From Larix sibirica (Eukaryota > Streptophyta > Pinopsida > Pinales > Pinaceae): a stretch of 11,743 nucleotides of DNA. The position numbers were made by a program, and so were the translations under genes. Positions 1 through 9,008 of this stretch are shown in pieces. The stretch is taken from positions 1 to 11,743 of the forward strand of contig NWUY0303944051.1 in NCBI GenBank assembly GCA_004151065.3, written 5' to 3'. The notes below the pieces were generated by a model. It was not told the origin of the DNA, searched no databases, and saw only the letters and a list, made by a program, of their open reading frames with translations. Position 1 is the first letter of the stretch. Each line of letters starts with the position of its first letter.

Positions 1-11
1 TTTGTAACCCC

Positions 12-42
12 CTAAAATTAGCCCATGGGCTAAATTTAGCCC
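12..42. repeat. Palindromic AT-rich motif at window edge
   Basis: Positions 27-42 (gggctaaatttagccc) are a perfect 16-bp palindrome. Positions 12-39 form an overlapping near-palindrome centred on cccatggg, with 13 of 14 pairs matching. The word cctaaaatta occurs at 11-20 and again at 42-51. Short palindromic G/C-clamped TAAA motifs like this occur at ends of small plant DNA transposons, but no partner end is visible here, so this is only a structural observation. Confidence 0.45.
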
Positions 43-56
43 CTAAAATTATCCAT

Positions 57-585
57 GCTCTTAAGTACAAGCCTTGCTCCCTCTAATGGCTAGGATTTGC
101 GTTGAAAAATTGCATGCACTAATCTTGGTCATTGGAGGAGAGAAATTTCGCTTGGCTTCCTTGCTCATTCTTTTCCCTCCAATGGTCAATATTGATCTTT
201 GAAAAGCTACTCCATGACATATGGACCGTCGACGGGTGATTTACCTTTTAAATTTTCCACACATCCTATTACCTCCAATGAACACAATCTATTTCAGCTA
301 ACTACACGATCCAAACTGGGCCATAGACGCAAAATACCCACTTTTAAGTCATTTTCATATTTTGAGGCCTCAGAGGGTTGGGATCTACCTTGAAAAGCTG
401 CGTGTTCACGTCCAAGACATTGATGAGATAGGACACCTTTTAATCCTCTCGATATTTACTATACTTGGATGGTTCATATTTCTTACATGTAAAGTGACCC
501 TTGATGATCAATGCCTGGTAGTTTAATCTTCCCCTTGATTGGGGGGGAAGCAAGCCACAACTGTGGGTACAAAGCAGACTACAAA
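57..585 (+). repeat. Left arm of a ~0.5 kb inverted repeat pair
   Basis: This stretch matches the reverse complement of 10264-10702. Colinear matches run from cttaagtac at 60 through ctccctctaatggctagga, cttggcttccttgctcatt, a block at about 238-262 (accttttaaattttcca), and on to ttgattggggg and gctacaaaa-like sequence near 585. By eye the first 60 bases are about 90% and the next 165 about 86% identical. Relative to the right arm the left has about 100 extra bases (roughly 393-494), flanked by tga on both sides. A 64-codon frame (202-393) containing FKFS, TSNEHNLF and LGHRRK is shared with the right arm and ends in DLP-stop in both copies, so the repeat may once have been coding. It could be a terminal inverted repeat of a large DNA element or two opposed copies of a dispersed repeat or LTR. 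No target-site duplication was found. Confidence 0.75.
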
Positions 586-600
586 AAGTAGGAAAGGGAG

Positions 601-1425
601 TATGAAGATGTCGATGCTGACATGATTAGGAATTAATTGGGTTTATATGCCCGGGGATACTACATGCTTGTGAATTCATTTTAGACCACAAAAATGTACA
701 AATAGGGTGACCTGCTACATAGACTGGTAGGGTAATCAGACCTTGATTAAGAGTTATTTTGGATAGACAACCATGAGATCCTACACATAGATGTCGAGGA
801 AATATCATTTATGAATAGTTGATCTCATAGGGGGACACCACTTATCCTATAAGGGGAAGACATAGGCCCTGGCATGATGATAAGCAATGATTATATCATC
901 CTGTATTGAGAGCATGGCACTTAGAATATAAATCACCAAGTGCCAATATGGAAAATATGAGACTTGGCTTTGAAGACTTTATTATTCACTATCACTTAGA
1001 TTTTAGGTTTGAACATGGAGCATCTGTCTTTTCAATCATATATGTATTATTCTCTAGAGTGCCTCCATCTTATTGTCTTTGACTGGTGCTCATCACTTGT
1101 GGTCAACATGTGGGACCAATTTACATTGTGTAGGATGGGGAAATATAAGACATTTAGATATGTTTTTATTTTATGTTCTTTCTTCATGGAGAAGGTCCCG
1201 ACAATGAACCTATGGGATATCTACTCCATGACTTGGGATGAGAGTGCCTATGATGTGTCAATGTAGTGATCTCATGATCTACCTAGGTAGTGGATTTCCT
1301 ACGAGTACCTATGGCTAGGATTTATTTGATTGGTGGAGGGAATAAATTGTCATTATAGATGATTACCCCTATAACATCATAGACTTTAGGATCCTGATAT
1401 AGTATTGACTATAAGATACTAATGG
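601..1425 (+). pseudogene. Decayed frame of unrecognised repeat-encoded protein
   Basis: One reading frame (codons starting at 601, 604 and so on) stays protein-like for about 260 codons although broken by many stops, mostly TAG and TGA. The best-preserved part is 1009-1265 (85 codons), with SLECLHLIVFDWCSSLVVNM and MEKVPTMNLWDI. About 90 bases after its stop, shifting to another frame gives IDDYPYNIIDFR (about 1356-1391) followed by DPDIVLT, which reads as the continuation after a frameshift. The family is not recognised with certainty; the style resembles anonymous repeat proteins in conifer-type genomes, but that is recollection and not a search. It begins just inside the left inverted-repeat arm and reads away from it, so it may belong to the same element. 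No catalytic motif is seen. It is surely non-functional. Confidence 0.5.
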
Positions 1426-1614
1426 CAAATTTTTGTTAAGAAGTACTTCTTCACCCTTTCTTTCAAAGTGTGATTTTGTTTTTTTGCAAACAATATTTAA
1501 TTTTTGGGGATTCTTGATGTATAAAAATGTTAAAACAAAATAAATTTTGTTTTGTAATATTCAATGTCACTAACTATATCCTATTTTAATGGAACATATG
1601 TTGGTCTATTGCAG
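1426..1614 (+). other. AT-rich stretch, possible ancient intron of the decayed frame
   Basis: This T-rich stretch has a possible donor (gttaag, 1435-1440), a branch-like tcactaactat near 1566-1576 and an acceptor ttgcag ending at 1614, after which a protein-like frame resumes. The arrangement fits a 180-base plant intron inside the decayed gene at 601-1425. All three signals are short and common, so this is suggestive only. Confidence 0.25.
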
Positions 1615-1835
1615 CCTACATGGATTCCCCTCAATAGGCATAGAGCATGGGGTGAGGATCATCTAGAGATAGACTCCAAGGAAGACGATGTTGCAAAGGC
1701 CTTACATAATGTTTGCAGGAACTTATAGGGACTTATTATGGGAGTCCTGATGACTAGGATCAAGAAGGTGCATAGGCATATCTAGATAAATGTTAGAGTT
1801 CCATTTAGGAAAATTATAATACCATGATCAATATC
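1615..1835 (+). pseudogene. Possible downstream exon of the decayed frame
   Basis: Starting at 1615 a frame reads PTWIPLNRHRAWGEDHLEID and then DSKEDDVAKALHNVCRNL before a TAG. After that it continues as GLIMGVLMTRIKKVHRHI with a second TAG, then NVRVPFRKIII. The acidic then basic composition and continuity across two single stops suggest former coding sequence. It has the same strand and order as the frame at 601-1425. The family is not recognised, and the link to the upstream frame is inference. Confidence 0.35.
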
Positions 1836-2178
1836 CATTATAGTGATATGCTACCATGGTGTTCATGCTAATGAGTCTAAGGATTAGATCTTGTGTTGAC
1901 TCCTTGTATTGTTGTGGTATCGACTTATGTATCTATGCAGTGCTATCTGGTATGATGGTGTTTATAGACAATATATTTCCATTTTTTAATGAATATGGTG
2001 TTGCACATATCATAGACACACACACACACATGGTTTTGTGAGTTTTTCAACTTACAATTTCCAATTGATGTGGTTATTTAGTTATCATGATTGTATTGTT
2101 CATGTATGCATTTGGATTCTAGCTTAATGTAAAAGATGCGGATCAATTATATAATTAGGTAAAGAATCAACCATTGCA
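1836..2178. other. Non-coding stretch with a short CA microsatellite
   Basis: Apart from a 61-codon open stretch without recognisable motifs (1856-2041), nothing protein-like is seen. A short (AC)n run occupies 2016-2030. The sequence is T-rich on the + strand. Confidence 0.5.
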
Positions 2179-2520
2179 TTAAATATTTTTGGAATTTATC
2201 TTGTCCCCAAATTCATCAAGGATTTGAAAAATATTTTCTATGGTTTTCTCTAGGGAAACAATCTTCTTGGATTTCTCATCCATTCTCTGTAAAACAACAT
2301 TCTGGAAAAGAAAAGCTTCATCTTCAAGCAAGGAATGAGCAGTCTTCAACTGATTCTTCATTCCTTCATTCTATATTTGAAACAAGGAAACAATAGTTTG
2401 CAAGGAAATAAATTCCTATTGAAATCAATCATGGGATTCCTGTAAAGCAACAAATTTATTCTCATGAACCTCCTTCAATCTCAACAAGATCAAGGGTTCA
2501 TCTTTGTCAAAGTCACACAT
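2179..2520 (-). pseudogene. Decayed coiled-coil-like protein fragment
   Basis: On the minus strand a single frame runs from an ATG (2518-2520) to a stop at 2179-2181, 113 codons, interrupted by three stops (one TGA, two TAG). It begins MCDFDKDEPLILLRLKEVHE. The last 60 codons are uninterrupted and rich in Leu, Glu, Lys and Ile with heptad-like spacing (HSLLEDEAFLFQNV, then SLEKTIENIFQILDEF), consistent with a coiled coil such as the N-terminal part of a retrotransposon gag or a short structural protein. Each stop could arise from CGA or CAG by a single C-to-T change. It lies about 750 bases downstream, in the same orientation, of the primer-binding-site-like sequence at 3268-3279, so it may be the gag of that element. 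Family not identified. Confidence 0.45.
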
Positions 2521-3267
2521 CTTTAATATACTTTCAAAATTTCAGAGTTAAGGCACAACAATGCAACAACAACACTAACAAGGCCTCCCTCAATCCCTTT
2601 TGCAACCAAATAAGTATATTTATGCCCAATGCACAGAAAGGATAAATATTCTATCATTCAATACTTAAACGACCAAATTCCATAATAGTCGATGGCTCAA
2701 TAAGTTGATCACCCAAAGGAAACCAATTCATGGACAAGCCAAGTACTAGTCAATCAAACAAACTCCAATTGATGCTCAATCGAAAACCTTTACGAATCAT
2801 CAAGTTGTCATCTCTGAGATGCAAATCGACCATCCAGTGGAATCACCATCGGATCAAATGCTCGAGTTGATGGTTGCAGAAGTCAACCAAAAGATTTTTC
2901 TAGCACAACACAAGCTATATCAATGTATTAAATCTTTGGTTGGCCATGTCTCAAGGTATCGAGTCTATCATATACGAGGTCGTCTCCAGTCGAACAAACT
3001 GTATCCAATCGATACTCTATCGAATAATACAATTCGTACACCAGATGATATTCCTTAGAAGTCAAGTACCCATTCAAATAACAATGCTCCACCAAACAAT
3101 CTAGGGCATCATAAATCTTGCAAAATAAAACCTAACACATTTCTAGATCTCATCATCTAGGGCACACAATGGTTCACCATTCTTCTAAAAAATAAAAGGG
3201 CTCATAAAACCACCAGCTTCTAATGGAACTCAGTCACTTTGCAAAACCCTTAATCATGAGCCAACTA
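2521..3267 (-). other. Putative untranslated leader of a minus-strand LTR element
   Basis: This lies between the primer-binding-site-like motif and the coiled-coil frame. It has several tcgat / atcga words (for example 2823-2870 and 2955-3030), and a 79-codon + strand open stretch at 2819-3058 with no recognisable motif, judged to be chance. No RNA gene or protein similarity is seen. The leader assignment is inference from position. Confidence 0.3.
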
Positions 3268-3279
3268 GCTCTGATACTA
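3268..3279 (-). other. Primer-binding-site-like motif of an LTR retrotransposon
   Basis: The reverse complement reads tagtatcagagc, one mismatch from tggtatcagagc, the standard plant retrotransposon site complementary to the initiator-Met tRNA 3' end. Directly before it on the minus strand is tcccaaca, the expected CA-ending LTR terminus, at 3287-3280. LTR terminus followed immediately by primer site is the canonical arrangement, so an LTR should lie at coordinates above 3280, reading on the minus strand. The other end of that LTR and a second copy were not found. Confidence 0.5.
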
Positions 3280-4118
3280 TGTTGGGATAGGTAATAAACT
3301 GTAGAAGATAATAACAAAGATTCTAAAAGAGCATTAGTGGTGTCTAAATACATTGTTACAACACTTAAGCACAATAATCCATGATCTAATGTGTGGTGAT
3401 AAACCACGATCTCATGATAGACCGATCCTAGAAGTATCATCTATAAATAGGTTTGTGTAGGATCCCAAACTAACAACAATGGGACCACATAGTGGTAACT
3501 AACCATAACTGTCCATATATTATGGATCTAAAGACCCAAAGTGGACATAGTTAATTCATAATTTAGTTGGCATCCAGATCCTTAGAACAATCAACTCCCT
3601 TCTCTTGACAAGGTGAGGTTACCAACGAACCATAGATTCCAAAATAACATAAGTTATACACTCAAATTGGCATTCAAGAAGACACACCCTTAAAAAACTT
3701 CCTCAAAAGGATTGGATCACAAACCTGATAATCTTTGTTTAACTAAGATATTACTAACTAGGATTCGAAATTGATTGTGACTTGTTGGATGCCAAGGATT
3801 ATATCCTTTGTAATAATTTGGATAATGACACTACATTCAACAACATTGTTGCTTTCCTAATTGAGATAAACACTGCTTGAACTCACAAGTTGGTTAGTGG
3901 GGAAAAAATCACCCATGAAGTGGAAGCAATGTTTAGAGTGTGGCAATTGGGATTTCCCATGGATGTTATTTTTAAAAGGTGCACTTGTTGTCATCTATAA
4001 AGGAAAGATCAAGGCATGATAAGCATCAACACTAACCAGGTAAGAGCAAAGAGAAAACTAAGTAAAATACTAATTTTATCTTACAACATGTTACTTGGGA
4101 ATTATGAAGCACAAGTGC
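3280..4118 (-). other. Possible LTR and decayed flank, no coding signal
   Basis: The edge at 3280 (tgttggga on the + strand) looks like one LTR end on the minus strand. The far end is not clear; gatcccaaac near 3461 is a candidate and would give an LTR of about 190 bases. A TATA-like ctataaatag lies at 3441-3450 on the + strand, which is the wrong orientation for the proposed LTR. The rest up to the integrase remnant has no convincing reading frame, RNA gene or tandem repeat. Confidence 0.3.
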
Positions 4119-4925
4119 TCACACATAGTATTTATTAAGAGAAAGTCCATTTCTAGGATCATCTAAAGGGAAAACTTCATAATAGACCAACTCATATGCC
4201 TGTTTAAGTAGCACGATACTCTCAATATAAGAGTCATGCCACTTAAGTTCAAATTTCCCTACTCCTAATTTATCAACATCTAGGTCATACACCAAAACCA
4301 AGTAACCTTTAGAAAATATTTGAGGATGAACACTCTTGTCAAATTGTTCTTTGATGAATTTCTTATGAGTCTCATTGGCTATGGATGCATCTTGGAATTT
4401 TTCTTTAAGTTATTCTAAGTATATGAGGTGTTCTTCTTTGGTTGAGATATTAGGGAGGAATTCGAAAACTAGTTTCAATGAACATATTTCACATTCAATT
4501 AGTAAAACTGCTTGCACACCATGCACTAGATGGAAAGTAGAAATATGGAGGTAGTTTTTATTGATGTTTAGCAAGCCCATAGAGAAGATAAAATCATTGA
4601 AATGCCAATTTGTTTTCTTTTTATTCATGGTCCTTTCTAACCTGGTTTTCAAAACTTTGTTAACAACCTCAACTTGGCAATTGGATTGAGGATAGCACGT
4701 GGAATATTTTGTTTTCAAAAACCTAACTTGGCTACTAGTTATTTAATCGTGTAGGTATATAAATGAGATCCATGAATGGTGATGATTTATTGAAGGATAC
4801 CAAATCGAGTAATAATGTGATTGAACACAAAAAGTGTTGTTGTAGCTTGCCATTTTTTGAGGTTGGCATAGATCTGGCTCACTTAGTAAGTAGTTGACGA
4901 CTCCCTTGCTTAGGTGCTTAATTAA
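4119..4925 (-). pseudogene. Ty3/gypsy integrase remnant (catalytic core to C-terminus)
   Basis: This is the end of a Ty3/gypsy pol polyprotein, which inserts element cDNA into the host genome. In minus-strand order: a core strand whose nucleotide sequence matches the usual VVDYFTKW coding stretch (about 4901-4870); FNHIITRFG (about 4820-4794); a T-x-HGSH segment (about 4780-4766); PQSNCQVEVVNKVLKT (about 4688-4640), whose glutamate (4668-4670) corresponds to the catalytic Glu; then the C-terminal region with ECEICSLKL, SVHP, LVLVYDLDVDKLGVGKFE and the typical ending DPRNGLSLNKYYV. The first catalytic Asp reads Asn (codon 4893-4895) and the second reads Ile (4775-4777). There are frameshifts upstream of 4718 and an in-frame TAA at 4410-4412. 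No RT or RNase H is recognised upstream. Dead copy. Confidence 0.85.
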
Positions 4926-6050
4926 ATGCTCTTGTTGTGATTTATCTTCTTCCATGCTAGTGGTTGACTTTGACGTTGTGAAATATAGTAAAGAAACCTT
5001 GTTATAATATGGAGGTTGCAACAAAGGAATAGAAAAAAGAGCGGTTTTCAAGGCATTAAAGGATGATTGACACTATTACATTTGGTGTCCAAATATGACG
5101 CAGCTAGTTTGACACTCTTTTGTGTTAAGTAAATGTTGAATGAAAAAAGTGACCAATGTCTATTGAACATTGATGCAAATGTGTCAACTATTTGACATTT
5201 TAAGGTTTAAAAACATCACTTAAACTGCATTTCTTGGACATTGGAAACTTCATTTAAGAAATGCATCTTGGACTTAAAAACACCACTTAATAGATGTTCA
5301 TTAAACGTTAAAATGTCTCTTAAGTGGCATTGTTTAGATGTTAAAATTTTGAAAATTTTAAAAAAGGAAAATTTAAAAAATTTAAAAATACGTATCTTGA
5401 ATGACATACATTGACATTTATCTTATACTTGCGATGCTTGACAAGTTGATTAAGTGATGTATGTTTAATTTATTTTTTTAATGAAGTTTTTTTTGGTTTT
5501 CCCCATAAATGTTGTGCCAACAATGTAACATTATGAGATGATGCAATATCATTTGAATCTAAAATACTTTCAATTACATAATTATGAGTCCTTTCTGTTT
5601 TTTAGAAATGTTAATTGGTAATAGACATTGAGACTACTCACCATTACAATTAAATTGGGTTTTAGTCCTTCTAATTTCATGTCTCAAAATAATTATAATG
5701 CATAATTATAATATTTTTATAATGAGATTGGAAATGTATAGCACGTTTATGATGGGATTGGATAGGTGGGGTACAAATAAAGATAATCTACTAGGGTATA
5801 TTTTGGCCGTTAAAAAAATTTATAATTGCCAATTAACTTAAAAGTTCGCTTATTTTTACATAAGATATGATTAAATTGCTAAAATTTGCCAAAAATTTAC
5901 AATTTTTAATAGTGTATTATATGTGTTTTATTGAATATTCACCTATATATATATAAATTTTCAATCCAAATAGTCTCCTAGAATACTACACATAGGTATA
6001 TTATTTGAATTCTTAAAAAATACCATGTTAAACCTACAAGTCTAGGCCAA
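4926..6050. other. AT-rich non-coding block between opposed retroelement pieces
   Basis: No convincing gene is seen. The block holds A/T homopolymer-rich sequence (5340-5395), a 9-bp inverted repeat gcatttctt/aagaaatgc (5227-5235 and 5256-5264), a (TA)6 run (5944-5955), and similar words repeated near 5713-5765 (taatgagattgga, tgatgggattgga). The orientation of retroelement coding changes across this block, minus strand to the left and plus strand to the right, so it probably contains a junction between two insertions or an inversion breakpoint. LTR ends for the + strand unit were looked for and not identified. Confidence 0.4.
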
Positions 6051-6061
6051 AGTGTAATCTA

Positions 6062-6590
6062 CAATAATCCATAGGTTTGTGCTCCATCCTCAATTCAAAT
6101 TACAATGTGTCCCTACTAGGTGGTGAATAGTTTGAGTTCCATGAACCTTACCAAGGAAATAAGGATCCTGTGATCCACATTGACAATTGCACAAAGAAAT
6201 GGCCTATAGAGGGGATTCTTGGAAACTCATAGGTGCACAACGTTTTTTACACCTTAGTTCCCAAGGTCATGTGGTCTACCATGATGAGCACCAAATATAC
6301 AAATAACACTATAATAGGGTCTAGGAGAACTTTTGTTTCCCATTCTCTTGTAGTGGTAAGACTCATAAAATCAAGAGCCATAATAGCAAGATCCAAAGCT
6401 AAGGGAAATCTCATTTCTCCCATAGAATACACCAGTCCCGTCTAGAAAAAGAGGAAAGAAACAACTCCTCAAGCTGTGTGCATTAGCTTAGAAATTCCTG
6501 CAGAAACTTCGTCCATTGTCAGAATTTTTAACCCGCCATCAACAATTGCACACAGTCCGCCAGTTGAGCGTTCACATCCACCCCTTTGAA
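6062..6590 (+). pseudogene. Decayed frame upstream of gag, unrecognised
   Basis: A frame with codons starting at 6062 reads protein-like across about 175 codons with a few stops. It shows FEFHEPYQGNKDPVIHIDN, KKWPIEGILGNS, a stop, then VFYTLVPKVMWSTMM, KYTNNTIIGSRRTF, a Lys-rich patch with a stop at 6443-6445 (KKRKETTPQ), and a Pro/Ser-rich end closing at 6590. It runs directly into the gag frame that starts at 6586. It may be the N-terminal part of the same element's polyprotein or a separate leader ORF. No known domain is recognised, and no function is proposed. Confidence 0.45.
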
Positions 6591-7507
6591 CCATCATACC
6601 TATCATACTCCAACACGTAGTGAGAAATCCCCCTTAGGGTCTCCTACACCCACTAAAACCCTGCATTCCATTCATAATTTCACTAAACCTAATCCTCTCT
6701 TCGTTGTTCTCCATATTCTCACTCTGCACTACTCTCCCGTTGGTCAGATGCAATCCTCTATCCGAAACCCTAATATGGAAACCCCTAACCCGACCAACCC
6801 CTGGTTGGTAGCCATATTTAAGCCATTGTTCCTACCTCCTGCACACCAACTGGTTGACTTACCTGAGGGATATCTCAAGTTTCTCCCTAAGTTCAATGGA
6901 AAAAATGGAGTTTCAAATGAATATCACATCACCATGTTCCAGGCTTCCCCAGCCAACTTCGCTATAGAATAGGATGATGTATTTTCCTGGATGTTTGCAC
7001 ATTCGTTGGAGGGGGAAGCCAAAAAGTGGTTAAAAAACTTGCTTAACAACTCCATCATCCATTAGATGGAGTTTTTCAAGACGTTTATGAAAAAATGGGA
7101 TGTAAAGAAATACAATATGCATATCCTAATAGAGTTCAATACCCTTAGGGGGAACAATGGTGAAACTATCAAGGAGTTCACCACTAGGTTCTATAAGTTA
7201 TATCAAAGAATACCCTTTGCCATTAAACCTCATATATGACCTCCATGCTCACATACTCAGTATCCTTCGATTATGAGTTCTCTTTGCTCCTAAGGGAAAG
7301 AAAGTAAGCTAACCTAGAGGATTTTTTTCGCAACATGGAACACCTAGAGGGAAATATGAGGGCGGTTGGGGTCAGTGTGAAGACCAGAATAGAGGGTCTA
7401 GAAGATAGAAGGTATCCTAATAGGAGAAGAGGAAAAGATCTTGTAAGTTTTCCAAGCCAAGATGCACTTAGTTTAGAAGAAGTTACCAAGCTTTTAAAGA
7501 ATGGCTA
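6586..7507 (+). pseudogene. Ty3/gypsy gag remnant (capsid region)
   Basis: Gag forms the cytoplasmic virus-like particle of LTR retrotransposons. The first 128 codons (6586-6972) include LVDLPEGYLKFLPKFNGKNG, the start of the plant Retrotrans_gag type domain. After a TAG at 6970-6972 the same frame continues with DDVFSWMFAHSLEGEAKKW, then a TAG within a segment matching the usual W-x-x-F pattern, FKTFMKKW, GETIKEFTTRFYKLYQRIP and a TGA near 7240. A frameshift leads to FDYEFSLLLRERK (7266 onward), LEDFFRNMEHLEGNMRAVG and a basic stretch RRYPNRRRGKD. The order and motifs are those of a full gag domain. There are at least four stops and two frameshifts, so it is not functional. It is followed in order by a linker and a protease. 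Confidence 0.8.
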
Positions 7508-8444
7508 ATGATATTACTAAGGTCAAATAGGGTCAGACATCAAACCCTTTTGGCAAGCCCCCACTCCAAACTCAAAATCCTCAGTTTCAGGGCCAACTGC
7601 GATACAAAAGAACTTTTTTGATGGCCCCATAGCAAGAAATATGGCGGGAAAACCCTGATGTTCAACAATATCCAAGACATCCTCCTGATGTTCCCCCTCC
7701 AGTAGAAGAGGTATTGAGGAGTACTATCAGCCCGAGTATCAATATCTAGCAAACCCTTCGTCGCGTTTGAACATGCTCTTTCATTCTAATGATATGCGGT
7801 GTGAAGAAAACTTGCTCGTATATGAAAGTATGTGCATGGTATATGAAGAAGAGTACATCCTTGAGGAGGAAGCAGTATTAAAAGATCATAGGATGCAATA
7901 CCTATCTCCCTCCTAGCTACAGTTGGTTACATAGAACATTATGGTGAAAGTTAGGAGAGCTTATGACCTGAGGCCATGACCTAATTCTCAAAATTTCAGG
8001 CAAGAAGAGCCCTCTATGCCCTATAATGAGAACCAAAGGAATAATTTCAAGGACGCACAACAACAAATAGGAGATACGATCCTAAAGGTTATAGATGTCA
8101 AATAGATTGTCATCCCATTTAAGCCATAGGTCAAGGGTATAAAAGCTATCAAAGCGCATCTGGGCCGAGTTCAAGCTCCAACGAGCAGTCTCCGATTACA
8201 GAGGCACCTGATACAAGCCCTCTTCTTGCTCCTACTTTTTAGATTCAGCACAAGTTGAGTAAAATCAATATTCCAATGCGTTTGTCTGAATTTTTGAAGT
8301 TTCCTACTCATACAAAAAGAAAAATAATCCTATCTAGGCCTGAAAGATACCAATGGCCCTGTAGTACCCAAAACCTCATCTTCTCCTGTAGTACTCAAAT
8401 CCCCTTCTTCCCCAGATAAATCAACTCCTTCTTCCTCTATTGTA
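7508..8444 (+). pseudogene. Decayed gag C-terminal / linker region
   Basis: Protein-like sequence continues in shifting frames between capsid and protease: MANDITKVK with a Pro/Gln-rich run (7503-7680), then after a frameshift EEYYQPEYQYLANP, MRCEENLLVYESMCMVYEEE (about 7794-7853) and FRQEEPSMPYNENQRNNF (about 7998-8051), then a Ser/Pro-rich stretch, and SEFLKFPTHTKRK (about 8287-8325). The Gln/Pro/Ser richness is typical of gag-to-protease linkers. No CCHC zinc knuckle was found. Several stops and at least two frame changes show that it is dead. Confidence 0.55.
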
Positions 8445-9008
8445 ATGGGCCTAAGCAACGAGCCTCCCTTACAAGTCAATCAGATCAAACTCCAAGATGA
8501 TGCCCCTAAAATAGTCCTTGGAATCCTGCCTGACGAAATGGCCCGTGCCAATCCTCCTTTTTATATCACTTTAGAGATTCAAAAGTTCCACTTACACAAT
8601 TGCTTATATGATTCTGGATTAGCTTCCCATTCCTTGGTGCCTCTCACAGTCATGGAAAATCTTGGACTAGACATTACAAGACCTTATAAAGATATGTTTT
8701 CCTTTTATTCCAAAATATTCTAGTGAATTGGGTTGATCAAATATCTTGTGGTGGGAATGTTGCAAATTCCTAAAACATTTGTCATGATGGACGTAGTCAT
8801 AGCAAATGTCCCTCTCTCCTATGGTATGCTACTATCCAGGGATTGGGGAACCTCTCTAGGAGGAAACATTCAGTTTGACTTATCGTATGCCACTATTCCT
8901 ATCTTCAGGGGAGATACTCGTCGGTTGTACAGAGAACCAAAAATGGCCTATGTTATCAATGACCCTAATCACTCCACCAATTTCCTGCATATACCCAAGA
9001 TTAACTAG
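8445..9008 (+). pseudogene. Ty3/gypsy aspartic protease remnant
   Basis: Retropepsin-type protease cleaves the gag-pol polyprotein. The first open part (92 codons, 8445-8723) contains PPFYITLEIQKFHLHNCLYD followed by SGLASHSLVPL; the DSG triad of the active site is present, although the usual small residue after it reads Leu. It continues with VMENLGLDITRPYKDMFSF. Two adjacent stops (TAG TGA, 8721-8726) interrupt it. The same frame resumes with GLIKYLVVGMLQIPKTFVMM, DVVIANVPLSYGMLLSRDWG and SYATIPIFRG, then RRLYREPKMAYVI, an arrangement well known in plant gypsy proteases and their C-terminal extension. A stop lies at 9006-9008. Pairing with the gag upstream gives the order gag-protease on one strand. 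Confidence 0.85.

Noticed and set aside
626-808. Minus-strand open stretch of 60 codons
   Set aside because: Lies opposite the protein-like + strand frame and shows no motif; treated as its shadow.
2819-3058. 79-codon + strand open stretch
   Set aside because: No recognisable domain, no supporting context, and it lies in the presumed leader of a minus-strand element; likely chance.
3505-3556. Hairpin from tgtcca and tggaca words
   Set aside because: The arms are short and interrupted; not beyond chance in AT-rich sequence.
4743-5051. 102-codon minus-strand open stretch as a separate gene
   Set aside because: Much of it is a frame-shifted reading of the integrase core; the correct frame gives the family motifs instead.
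5074-5096. tggtgtccaa as a Lys-type primer-binding site
   Set aside because: Too many mismatches beyond the first ten bases, and no adjacent LTR end could be defined.
5216-5407. Lys/Phe-rich minus-strand open stretch
   Set aside because: Composition follows from A/T homopolymer runs; no protein-like pattern.
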